Shown one piece after another: positions 1 through 7,300 of a stretch of 15,449 bases of DNA. The notes below the pieces were generated by a model. That model was not told the origin of the DNA. It made no database searches and saw only the letters and a list, made by a program, of their open reading frames with translations. The DNA comes from an uncultured Ruminococcus sp. Its GTDB lineage: Bacteria > Bacillota_A > Clostridia > Oscillospirales > Acutalibacteraceae. How positions within the stretch are numbered: position 1 is the stretch's first letter; each line of letters opens with the position of its first letter. The stretch spans positions 1 through 15,449 of the forward strand of contig CADBXH010000034.1 of assembly GCA_902798605.1 (NCBI GenBank). The letters run 5' to 3'. A program made the position numbers and the translations under genes.

Positions 1-183
1 CCGCTTTGCGGCATTTCCCCTATTAGGGGAATTTCACGCGGGTGCTCCCCTACAATGGCAAGGAAAAGTATGCGATTATTTCTTAAGTTGACGACATTGC
101 CTCCGCCGCCTTATGGCGGCACCTTTTTCTGGCGAAAACGGCAACCCTTTTGTCACTTCGTGACATTTCCCCTATCAGGGGAA
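1..183. repeat. Mosaic of small palindromic repeats
   Basis: There are five hairpins. CCGC/GCGG lies at 1-11. TTCCCCT/AGGGGAA with a 3-nt loop occurs twice, at 15-31 and 167-183. GCCGCC/GGCGGC lies at 105-120, and TGTCAC/GTGACA at 151-165. In both copies of the TTCCCCT hairpin, a different GC-rich mini-hairpin sits immediately before it (1-11 and 151-165). The order 'variable hairpin, then constant AGGGGAA hairpin' therefore repeats. This resembles the small intergenic palindromic repeats common in gut clostridia. It may act as a transcript-end structure or be passively spread sequence, and I cannot tell which. Confidence 0.6.
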
Positions 184-225
184 TTTCCCGTAACAAGTAA
201 CGGGGGAGGCTTTAAAGATGTGATT

Positions 226-260
226 AAAACGACAAACGGTCTGCTACATCGAGCAGACCG
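226..260 (-). terminator. Candidate terminator downstream of the DUF4956 gene
   Basis: A perfect 9-bp stem (CGGTCTGCT at 237-245, AGCAGACCG at 252-260) closes a 6-nt loop. Read on the minus strand it is followed by the T-rich stretch TTTGTCGTTTTAAT. It lies about 115 bases past the DUF4956 stop, which is rather far. It could equally be another member of the local hairpin repeats. Confidence 0.4.
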
Positions 261-376
261 CTTGCGGAGATTATTTATGAAAAAGAAACGTGACGTTTCA
301 TCCAAATCCGCCTATTAAAACCACAGCTTTATACAAAAGTTTTGCTGACGACGGTAATAACGTTGATTTTTATAAA

Positions 377-1051
377 TTATAATGTAGTTTCTGCTGTTGC
401 GGGGATCATCACAGAGATCTCGAGGTTGCCGTTGCGGCATCTGAGCTCGTCGATAAAGTCCTGTATATCGTCCTCGCTCCTGAGCTCGATATTATAGCTG
501 AGCTTATAGAGGCTGCCCATATTTGTCGTCTTAACGTTTTGGAGCTTGGAAGCCTTTGTGTATTTGTCAAAAACATCGTCAAAGGAATGGGCGTAGTTGA
601 GATCCTCCGGGACGGTTATCCTGAGCTCCCTGACAAGATCGTCCTTCTCCTTGAGCCTGATGAACGACGCGATTATCATTGCTGCGCAGAAGATGACTAC
701 GAAAACCGCGGCGAGTCCGATGTAACCCATAGCGGTCGCGAGTCCTGTAGCCATCGCGAGGAAGATACAAACGATCTCCTTTGCCGAGCCGGCAACGCTT
801 CTGAAACGGACAAGCGAGAAAGCTCCCATTACCGCAATACCTGTGCCGACGCTTCCGTTTACGAGCATTATTACCGTCTGGACTATCGCGGGGATCATAA
901 ACAGCGCGAGCATAAAGCTCTTGCTCTGCTTTGCCCTAAAGCTCGCTGTAAAGGCTATCAGCGCGCCTAAGACAAGCGACACCGCAGTGCAGATAAGATA
1001 AGTTTGTACAGTGAATGTTTCGGTTCTTTCAAATACTGTTTGGATTCCCAT
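377..1051 (-). CDS. DUF4956 family integral membrane protein
   Basis: This 224-residue protein belongs by sequence to the DUF4956 family, whose biochemical role is not established. Hydrophobic segments lie at about 17-36, 45-64, 69-84 and 92-131 (the last long enough for two passes), giving four or five helices. A soluble tail of about 95 residues follows (VRELRITVPEDL onward). The conserved family stretch GAFSLVRFRS is at about 77-86, just before GSAKEI. The start is set at 1051 because AAAGGAGG (1059-1066) lies 7 nt upstream; an upstream in-frame ATG at 1096 has no such site. Members often neighbour VTC polyphosphate-polymerase-like or CotH genes, but neither is in the window. The gene is divergent from the broken response regulator, with a shared AT-rich control region. 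The family call is firm and the function unknown. Confidence 0.85.
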   Translation of the reverse strand: MGIQTVFERTETFTVQTYLICTAVSLVLGALIAFTASFRAKQSKSFMLALFMIPAIVQTVIMLVNGSVGTGIAVMGAFSLVRFRSVAGSAKEIVCIFLAMATGLATAMGYIGLAAVFVVIFCAAMIIASFIRLKEKDDLVRELRITVPEDLNYAHSFDDVFDKYTKASKLQNVKTTNMGSLYKLSYNIELRSEDDIQDFIDELRCRNGNLEISVMIPATAETTL

Positions 1052-1096
1052 TTGTATACCTCCTTTGCCTTTGCTGACTGTATGATAACCTGTCAA

Positions 1097-1176
1097 GCTT
1101 AAAAAAGGCTTAAAAAATTTAAAAAGTTTTTAAAAACTTTTTTAGGGATTTTTTAAGATATATATATTAGTATAAA
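1097..1176. promoter_or_regulatory. Divergent control region with phased TTAAAAA repeats
   Basis: TTAAAAA occurs at 1099, 1110, 1119 and 1130, with start-to-start spacings of 11, 9 and 11 bp. The first two copies extend to identical GCTTAAAAAA blocks (1097-1106 and 1108-1117). The last two lie around a perfect 22-bp palindrome at 1121-1142 (AAAAAGTTTTT and its complement). Direct repeats spaced about one helical turn are the classic binding pattern of OmpR/PhoB-type regulators, and such a regulator starts 60 bp to the right. A weak -10 (TATAAA, 1171-1176) faces the regulator gene, without a good -35. The repeats are seen directly; their role as an operator for the regulator or for the DUF4956 gene is inferred. 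Confidence 0.4.
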
Positions 1177-1202
1177 TTCAGAGAACAGAAAAGGGTGTTG
1201 TT

Positions 1203-1763
1203 ATGAATATACTTATTGTTGAAGATGAAAAAAGGCTTGCTACGGCGTTAAAGCAAATACTGACCGAGCAAAAATATATGGCGGATGTCGTGTATGACGG
1301 CGACGAGGGGCTCGACTATGCCCTGAGCGGGATATATGACCTTATTATCCTCGATGTTATGCTCCCCTGCCGCGACGGTTTTGAGGTGGCGCAAGAGCTC
1401 AGAAAAAACAAGATCGAGACCCCTATTCTTATGCTGACCGCAAAGGACACCATTGCCGACAAGGTAACGGGGCTTGACAGAGGCGCGGACGACTATATGA
1501 CAAAGCCGTTTGCTCCCGAGGAACTTTTGGCGCGCATAAAGGCTCTCACCCGCCGCAGAGGCGAGGTCATTTTGGACGAGGAGGACTTCGGCGACTTCAA
1601 CTTCAACGCCTCGACAAGCACATTGACAAAGGGCGCAAAGTCGGTTCACCTCAACTTTAAGGAAGCCGAAATTTTAAAACTCTTGATCGCCAACCGCGAT
1701 ATAATAATCTCAAAGGACGACATCATCACCAAGGTCTGGGGTTATGACTCGGGCTCTCGATAG
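1203..1763 (+). pseudogene. Truncated OmpR/PhoB-type response regulator
   Basis: This 186-residue frame starts at an ATG with AAGGGTG about 5 nt upstream. The receiver domain (1-120) looks intact: acidic pocket E7/D8, phospho-acceptor D51, T79 and K101. A winged-helix DNA-binding domain begins near 135 (HLNFKEAEILKLL) but stops at WGYDSGSR, where intact relatives run on for about 40 residues through the recognition helix and wing. The last codons (GSR) are out-of-frame reading of kinase sequence, because the DNA continues directly into a histidine-kinase C-terminus. The product could still be phosphorylated but should not bind DNA in the usual way. Whether it is expressed is unknown; the upstream region keeps a possible operator. 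I call it a deletion product of a regulator-kinase pair. Confidence 0.85.
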
Positions 1764-1852
1764 CGCAAAAGATCGTTCAAGGTATGAACGGCAAGCTGAC
1801 CGCCGAAAGCAACGAACAGGACGGAACTACATTTACGGCGGTGTTTAGATGA
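1748..1852 (+). pseudogene. C-terminal remnant of a sensor histidine kinase
   Basis: Read one base off the regulator frame, 1748-1849 encodes 34 residues beginning LGLSIAQKIV and ending TTFTAVFR, then TGA at 1850-1852. This is the G2 box and final strands of a HATPase_c domain, the normal end of a HisKA-type kinase. Everything upstream (sensor, membrane, dimerisation and N, G1 and F boxes) is missing. The piece has no start or ribosome binding site of its own. Its position right at the regulator break fits one deletion that removed the end of the regulator and most of the following kinase gene, since such genes are usually adjacent in that order. Confidence 0.85.
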
Positions 1853-1897
1853 AAATCAAATTTATCCTTAACAATCGTAGGGGCGGACCCAATTGTC

Positions 1898-1929
1898 AGT
1901 TAAGAGTTATGAGTTAAGAGTTATGAGTT
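1898..1929. repeat. 14-bp tandem duplication
   Basis: AGTTAAGAGTTATG occurs at 1898-1911 and again at 1912-1925, followed by a partial third AGTT (1926-1929). It lies between the TAGGGGCGG half-repeat and the 52-bp elements. It is a simple low-copy tandem repeat with no evident function. Confidence 0.8.
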
Positions 1930-1977
1930 TTGGATAAACTGTCATATCCCCGCTGCCTATAGATACATAAAGTTATT

Positions 1978-2029
1978 TGAACGACTCGGATAAAACCCGG
2001 TGTTTATGCGGGTTCTGTCAATTCGTTCA
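1978..2029 (+). repeat. 52-bp inverted-repeat element, copy A
   Basis: This copy begins TGAACGACTCG and ends in TCGTTCA. Its ends are complementary (TTGAACGA at 1977-1984, TCGTTCAA at 2023-2030). The interior shares TGTTTATGCGGGTT and ATAAAAC with copy B, in the same order and at the same total length. It differs from copy B by substitutions and by a compensating one-base deletion and insertion. A third, partial match (TGAACGACTCG, then ATACGCGG) starts at 2042. Confidence 0.7.
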
Positions 2030-2124
2030 ATTCAGGCAATATGAACGACTCGTAAACTAAATACGCGGAAAAACGAATAATCAAATCCTTATTCTCAGCG
2101 TCTATTCGATAATAGGATTTCACC

Positions 2125-2176
2125 TGAACGACTCGATAAAACTCAATGTTTATGCGGGTTTGCTCCAAGTCGTTCA
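2125..2176 (+). repeat. 52-bp inverted-repeat element, copy B
   Basis: This copy begins TGAACGACT (2125-2133) and ends AGTCGTTCA (2168-2176), a perfect 9-bp terminal inverted repeat. It is in the same orientation as copy A, 147 bp away. On the minus strand it is open and reads MNDLEQTRINIEFYRVVQ, whereas copy A has an in-frame stop. Protein-coding origin is therefore possible for one copy but not maintained in the other. A tiny non-autonomous element or a protein-binding array are alternatives. Confidence 0.7.
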
Positions 2177-2209
2177 TATAAGATAAGGTATCTGTAAAAC
2201 TATGAAATC

Positions 2210-4126
2210 CTACTCGGGCAACGACCATACAACAACTCTTTCATTGCCAAATCCTTTATATTTATGTTTTATATCAAGCTCTTTTCTTGCTCTGTATAAT
2301 GTGCTGGTTGAACATTCAAATCTTTCACAAATCTCATTCATATCCTTTATCTCGATCTCGTTTTCCTCCCCGAACATCTCCAAAATCTTATCGCAGAGCT
2401 CGTCTTTTTTCACGCTCGGCTTATTCCTTTCGGTCTGCTTGAAGTTCAGGATATCGTCGGCTGTTTCGTCGCAGAAGCAGTTGAATTTAATGCCGCCCTG
2501 TTTTGGGTTGACCTCAAAGCAAATGCTCCTGCCCCGCATCTCGAGCGAGGATTTTTCGTGGCAGAGGATCCTGCCGAACGGGTTCTTTGGGTCTTTGCCC
2601 AAGATCAGCATACTCCTCGCCACCGCAGGGATGTCCATTGAGCCGAGCGCCCTGTGGAGCGCGGCATTCTGGCTCGACTTTGAGTGGTGCATTATCAAAA
2701 TGACCGCCACATTGTATTTCTCGGCAAGATTGTGGAGCCTCTGCAAAACGGGTCTGACCTCGTTCGCGCGGTTCATATCTATCTTCGCGCCGAGGTACGC
2801 CTGCAACGGGTCGAAGATCAGCAGCTTAGGCTTCAAATCTTTCATTATCTGCTCCACGCGGTCGTCCGAGAGGTTGAGCGTTTTGTCGGTCTCGTCGAGG
2901 ATGAAGATTTTTGAAAAGTTCGGTCTCATCGGCTCGAGTCGGGGTTTTATCGTGTCGGCAATGCCGTCCTCAGCCGTCTGATAAACGACGTTTGCGGGCT
3001 CGCAGTAGGCACGGGTCTCGCCGTAAAACGGTCTGCCCGTGCTGACCTGAGCGGCTAAATAGAGCGACAAAAAGGTCTTGCCCGTGCCGGGGTCGGCAGT
3101 CATCAGGGTGATCTTGCCCTGCGGGATGTACGGGTACCAAAGCCATTCGGTGGTGGTGGACTCGACATCGTCGAGGCAGATATAAGTCGATTTTTTATTT
3201 TGCAGGGGCGGGCATTGCCCGCCCGCGGGCTCAAGGCAAACGTCGCTGTTATCTGCGGGCGGGCATTGCCCGCCCCTACAATACAGCTCCGTCGTCATTG
3301 TAAGCGCTTTTAGTTTGAATCTAACCGCTTCCTCTTTGCTCTCGTTTTGCGAGGGCTTTTCTTTTTCGTAGACGTCGGTGATGTCGCCCTTGTGCTTCAG
3401 GTCTGTCCATTCCTTTGTCAGATCGAGCGCCTTGACCTCGTCGGCAAAGGGCTCTATTTGCTCGGCTATGTAATTCGCGAGCTCCCTGCCCGGGTCGTCG
3501 TTGTCGGGGATGATCGCCACGCTCACGCCCTTAAACATCTCGTTATACTCCCTGCACCACTTCTTCTCGAGCTTTCCCCTGCCCGCTCCGTGAGGCGAAC
3601 AGACGGCGAGCAAGCCGAGGTCATTCGTGAGGGTGTCAACGTCCTTTTCGCCCTCGGCGATGTAGAGCGTCTCTCCCCTTTCGCGCGCCTGAAAAACGCT
3701 GCCCTGCTTGTAGAGCGGAACAGGCAGACTTCTGCCGTTTTCGTCCTTCGGCAAGCCCTTGACCTGCTGACCCTTGTCGCCCTTATGGTACCAGCAAAAC
3801 GCCTTGTGGTAGCTTTGCGAGGTATTGTCCCAGACATAAAAGCGGGTCTTTTTGAGGTTTTCGGAGTAGTAGTATGTAACCTGCTCGGGTCGTGTCACAG
3901 CGCTTTTCTGCTCAAAGAACAGCTCCTTAACATCCAAATTCAAAGCGTCCATTACGGTCTTGCCGTCGGCTCCGCACACGGGACAGGTCATAACGATGCC
4001 CTTTTGACCCTCCATAATGTCAAGGCTCGGTCGGTGGTCGTCGTGGCACGGACAAAGCGCGATATAGCTCCCGTCGGACTGAGGCTTAACGCCGTCAAGG
4101 TGTGATAAGATTTCCTGTAGATTCAT
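2210..4126 (-). CDS. Mobile-element primase-helicase (zinc finger, TOPRIM, RepA-type ATPase)
   Basis: This is a 638-residue multidomain replication protein. A CHC2-like zinc finger (C25, H28, C48, C51) is followed by a TOPRIM-like domain (LYIAEGEKD near 154-162, IIPDNDDPGR near 205-214). Next comes a RecA/RepA-type helicase core with Walker A ADPGTGKT (344-351) and Walker B LLIFDP (435-440), then a C-terminal winged-helix-like segment (about 573-635). The order matches primase-helicases of phages, plasmids and integrative elements. The start at 4126 is chosen because AGGAGG (4136-4141) lies 9 nt upstream; 16 more residues are possible upstream without such support. Residues of about 282-310, between the TOPRIM and ATPase domains, are encoded by a palindromic DNA element. 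No integrase, relaxase or capsid gene is nearby, so this looks like a stranded remnant that is still open. Confidence 0.85.
   Translation of the reverse strand: MNLQEILSHLDGVKPQSDGSYIALCPCHDDHRPSLDIMEGQKGIVMTCPVCGADGKTVMDALNLDVKELFFEQKSAVTRPEQVTYYYSENLKKTRFYVWDNTSQSYHKAFCWYHKGDKGQQVKGLPKDENGRSLPVPLYKQGSVFQARERGETLYIAEGEKDVDTLTNDLGLLAVCSPHGAGRGKLEKKWCREYNEMFKGVSVAIIPDNDDPGRELANYIAEQIEPFADEVKALDLTKEWTDLKHKGDITDVYEKEKPSQNESKEEAVRFKLKALTMTTELYCRGGQCPPADNSDVCLEPAGGQCPPLQNKKSTYICLDDVESTTTEWLWYPYIPQGKITLMTADPGTGKTFLSLYLAAQVSTGRPFYGETRAYCEPANVVYQTAEDGIADTIKPRLEPMRPNFSKIFILDETDKTLNLSDDRVEQIMKDLKPKLLIFDPLQAYLGAKIDMNRANEVRPVLQRLHNLAEKYNVAVILIMHHSKSSQNAALHRALGSMDIPAVARSMLILGKDPKNPFGRILCHEKSSLEMRGRSICFEVNPKQGGIKFNCFCDETADDILNFKQTERNKPSVKKDELCDKILEMFGEENEIEIKDMNEICERFECSTSTLYRARKELDIKHKYKGFGNERVVVWSLPE
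3204..3277. repeat. In-frame palindromic element inside the primase-helicase gene
   Basis: The element has 23-bp terminal inverted repeats (3204-3226 and 3255-3277) that match except at one central base. Each arm is itself nearly palindromic (GGGCGGGCATTGCCCGCCC). On the minus strand it begins just inside TGTAGGGGCGGGC and reads through as protein, giving two related GGQCPP motifs about 16 residues apart. The host frame is kept. TAGGGGC ends also occur at 1879 and 4283, and the complementary CCCCTACAAT at 47-56, so this is one member of a dispersed family. It sits in an interdomain linker, where an insertion would be tolerated. Confidence 0.85.
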
Positions 4127-4152
4127 ATACGAATCCCTCCTATTTTTTTGAT

Positions 4153-4220
4153 AAGAGGCAAACACCTCTTTCACTAATAGGTCGAAAACAGAAAAAATTG
4201 CACACTTTTATGCAATTTTT
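4153..4220. repeat. Two inverted repeats upstream of the primase-helicase gene
   Basis: AAGAGG/CCTCTT (4153-4158 and 4165-4170) and AAAAATTGCA/TGCAATTTTT (4193-4202 and 4211-4220, 8-nt loop) lie 27-94 bp upstream of the chosen start. They sit where a promoter or operator of this gene would be. I see no convincing -35/-10 pair, so a regulatory role is only a suggestion. Confidence 0.35.
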
Positions 4221-4304
4221 AAAAAAATAATTTTAAAATAGCAGGGATTGATTATGTTTTGGCAATTATGAATTATAATTATAGGGGCAGCCCCCTCAAT
4301 CATT

Positions 4305-4347
4305 TTGCGCACAAAATTACAGCTCCCCCGAATTGTTTCGGGGGAGC
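4305..4347 (-). terminator. Terminator after the pullulanase operon
   Basis: A perfect 11-bp stem (GCTCCCCCGAA at 4322-4332, TTCGGGGGAGC at 4337-4347) closes a 4-nt loop. On the minus strand TGTAATTTTG follows. It begins about 25 bases after the stop of the dockerin pullulanase. The T-run is short, so termination may be incomplete, but the position and stem strength fit. Confidence 0.7.
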
Positions 4348-4372
4348 CTTTGAATATGTTGATTAAATTAAA

Positions 4373-7300
4373 TCAATTGATCGGTTTTGCGCCGGGATTC
4401 TCGTCGGGATTTTCAAGGTAGAACTTGAGGTAATCGCCCGAGGTGCCCACAAGGCTGTCGTCGATTACGACCCACATCTCGTTGTAGCCAAAGCCCTCGT
4501 AGTCCTTGGTCTGGTTCGTGCCGGAGCTCGAAGCAGAAACGATGATGTTGTAAGTACCCGCGAGCTGGCTGTGATCCTTAACGTTCTCGTAAACGAAGCT
4601 GTAGTCATACCAGCCGTCGCCGTCGTCGTCGAGAGCGGGCTTACCTGCCCATGTGCCGCCGGTGAAGTTCTGGTCTGCGAGGTGCTTGCCCTCAAGGTCG
4701 GAAGCCCAGATCCAGAGATAAGGATCCCATGTGAGGTTTCCGCTGTGCTTGAAGTGGAGATTTACATCGCAGTTGCCGGGAACATAGTAGTAGTTTACAA
4801 CGAGCTTGGGTCCGTACTCGATCGTGCCCGAGGTCTTCTGGGGAAGTCTTGTCTCGTCAAGAGAATAACCCATTACTACATACGGTTCGGAGGTGAACTC
4901 CTCGCCTACTCTGCCGTTGATGTCGATCGTTGAATCCTTGAACTGCTTAACTTGGCCCTGAGGATCGGTGTAGTAGTAGTTGATCTGGACGCTGCCGGTA
5001 GCTACGTTGTGGCCCGCAGTGAACTTCTGCATCATAAGAGTGTCCATAATATCTACCTGACCGTCGCAGTTGAAGTCGAGATCCTTGTTGGGCATAGGAG
5101 CCTTTTCAACGAGTATCTTCTGCATCATAGTTACATCGAGAGCCGAGATCTCGCCGTCGCCGTCAAGGTCGCCGTTTGTCCTGAGAGGCTCGGGGATATA
5201 GTCGGTGTAGATGAAGGTAACTTCCTGAGCTTCTTCGCTGAATACGCCTGTGTCCTCGCCGATGACCGAGTCAAACTCATACTTGGGATCAACGCCGGAG
5301 GTCGGGAGAACCTGATAACCTGCGCCGATCTTGCCTGTAACTGTTGTTGAGGGAGCAACTTCCGCGCCGTCAGCGCTGCCGTACTTGTAGTTTACGATGA
5401 CCTTGCCTGTGTCTGAGGGGATATCAGCAGCTTCAAAGCTCTCTTTGTCGACCGCGATCATTGATGAGTACGCGGGAACCTCAAAGGTCTTGCCCTGAAC
5501 CTCGCCGAGGTTGTCAACGCCTGCGCACCGGTCGTTGGCGATGATCACCCACTCGTCGGCAGAAGCGCCGTTTACGGTGAAGGTCTTGTCTGTAGCAGCC
5601 GCGTTGTGGATAACGAGCATAGTCTTCCACTCGCCCTCGGTGTTGTTGGTGATCTCAAACTGAACGTTGTCCGAGTTAACATCGAGCGAGGGTGTGGTGT
5701 TGAAGAACTTGAAGTTATCTTCAAAGCTCTTGTCCATAGAAGTGAGCGGAGTGTAGTTCGCCTTGATCTTCATCATACCGCTGTAATAGCCGACCAGGTC
5801 AGCGTAATCTACCGCGTTGTTCCAGGTGATCTTGTTGATCTCGGGTGAAGATTTATAGCTGTTTGTGTCGCCGTACTTTGTACGAGCCATCTCGTCGCCC
5901 GCGAGGTAGAAGGTAACGCCCTGAGAGGTGTTGAGGATAGCGGAAGCCATCTTGCTCTTCTTTACGCTGTCGGCGTCGCGAACGCCGTACTTCTTGCCCG
6001 TTGAGGCAGAGATCTGGTCGTAAAGCGTCGCGTTATCGTGGCAGGCGGCGTAGGTTACCGTCTGTGACGGAGCGGATGAAGTCCAGCCCCAGTCGGAGGC
6101 ATTATCGGGCTTATATGTATTTGCGCGCGCGCCGTAGCGGATAGCCTTTGCGTAGCTTGTGTTGCCCGCGATATAGCCCTTTTCGTTGATATCAAATACC
6201 GTACCCTTGATACCGTTACGGATCTGATCGCTGAAGAACGCTACTCTGTCGTTAACCATACCGGCATTAGCCTGGGTAGCGGCATAGAACTTAGCGCCTG
6301 TGTATGTCTTTGTGTCGTGGTATGAGGTTCCGCCTGTCCAGCCCTCGCCCCACATATAGAGTCTTGAGTCGATCCGGTCGAGATCTTCGCGGATCTGGTT
6401 CATACACTCAACATCCATAAGACCCATAAGGTCAAAACGGAAGCCGTCGACGTGGTACTCGTTGACCCAGTATTTACACGAGTCACGGATGTACTGTCTT
6501 GTCATAGCGAACTCGGTAGCAACTTCGTTGCCGCAGCCCGAGCCGTTAGAGAACGCGCCTGTCGTCCTCATTCTGTGATAGTAATAAGGAACTGTAGCCT
6601 GGAAGCAGCTGTCATTTGCGTCGCAGGAGAAGGTGTGGTTGTAAACAACGTCCATTACAACCGAGATACCCGCGTCGTGGAGAGCCTTGATCATAGCCTT
6701 ACATTCCTGGATACGAACGTTTCCGTCGTAGGGGTTGGTCGAGTATGAGCCCTCGGGAACGTTGTAGTTCTGAGGATCGTAGCCCCAGTTGAACTGGTCG
6801 TTAGAGCCTGCCTCGTCTATAGACTGGAAGTCATAGAACGGGTTGATCTGAACGGTGGTAACGCCGAGCTGCTTGAGGTAATCTATACAGGTCGAAACGT
6901 TGCCCTCGTTGTTGAGGGTAGTACCGGTCTCGGTAAAGCCCATAAACTTACCGCGGTAGTCCTCGTTTTTGATGCCCGAGCCCTGATCCCATGTGAAGTC
7001 CTTGACGTGAACCTCCCATACCTGGTTCTCAGTCTGTTTGTCGAGCAGAACGTGGGTGTCGTTATCCCAGCCGTCGGGGTTGGTGGAGCTGAGGTCGCAG
7101 ACCATTGAACGTCTGCCGTTAACGCCGGTGGCTACGGAATAAACGTCCTGGGTCTCCGCTACCTGCGGAGTAGCAAGCGCTTTACCGTTTTTGTCGATAA
7201 GTGTGGATGTGACTGTGTAGGTGTAGTAGGTGTTTACGATGTCACCCTGTACAGTGGTTGTCCAAACGCCTGTCCACTTGTCGCCGTCCATCAGCTTTTC

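Larger units (their letters stand above)
1..376. other. Gene-free region built from short hairpin repeats
   Basis: I find no convincing gene here. An 87-codon frame at 55-318 runs straight through the palindromes, and its proline-rich start (LPPPPYGGTF) comes from one of them. The first 183 bases are a mosaic of hairpins, and a further 9-bp hairpin lies at 237-260. From about 262 to 376 I see only unremarkable AT-richer sequence. DUF4956 genes are often followed by VTC-domain or CotH genes. If such a partner existed here it has been lost or moved, because the stop at 377 opens directly into this repeat region. That last point is inference. Confidence 0.6.
1853..2209. other. Gene-free interval with repeats
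   Basis: No well-supported gene lies here. The stretch begins with a TAGGGGCGGACCC half-repeat (1879-1891), continues with a 14-bp tandem duplication (1898-1929), and then carries two copies of a 52-bp inverted-repeat element. A 74-codon minus-strand frame (2004-2228) overlaps the end of the primase-helicase gene by 19 bp. It has no ribosome binding site and is largely built from the repeats, so I do not call it. No terminator-like hairpin with a T-run is obvious for the minus-strand gene ending at 2210. Confidence 0.55.

Noticed and set aside
55..318. 87-codon plus-strand frame
   Set aside because: It is composed of palindromic repeats, has low-complexity proline and arginine stretches, shows no ribosome binding site and resembles no family I know.
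539..970. Long plus-strand frame opposite the DUF4956 gene
   Set aside because: It is a shadow of a clear membrane protein on the other strand. Its charged composition is a frame artefact.
1898..2176. CRISPR array
   Set aside because: Only two or three diverged repeats with unequal spacing; no regular spacer-repeat pattern and no cas genes.
2004..2228. 74-codon minus-strand frame overlapping the end of the primase-helicase gene by 19 bp
   Set aside because: It has no ribosome binding site, is largely made of the 52-bp repeats, and copy A has a stop where copy B is open. It may be a gene remnant but cannot be supported as a gene.
3204..3277. Intein or domain insertion in the primase-helicase
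   Set aside because: About 29 residues is far too short for an intein and lacks splicing motifs. The DNA palindrome explains the sequence.
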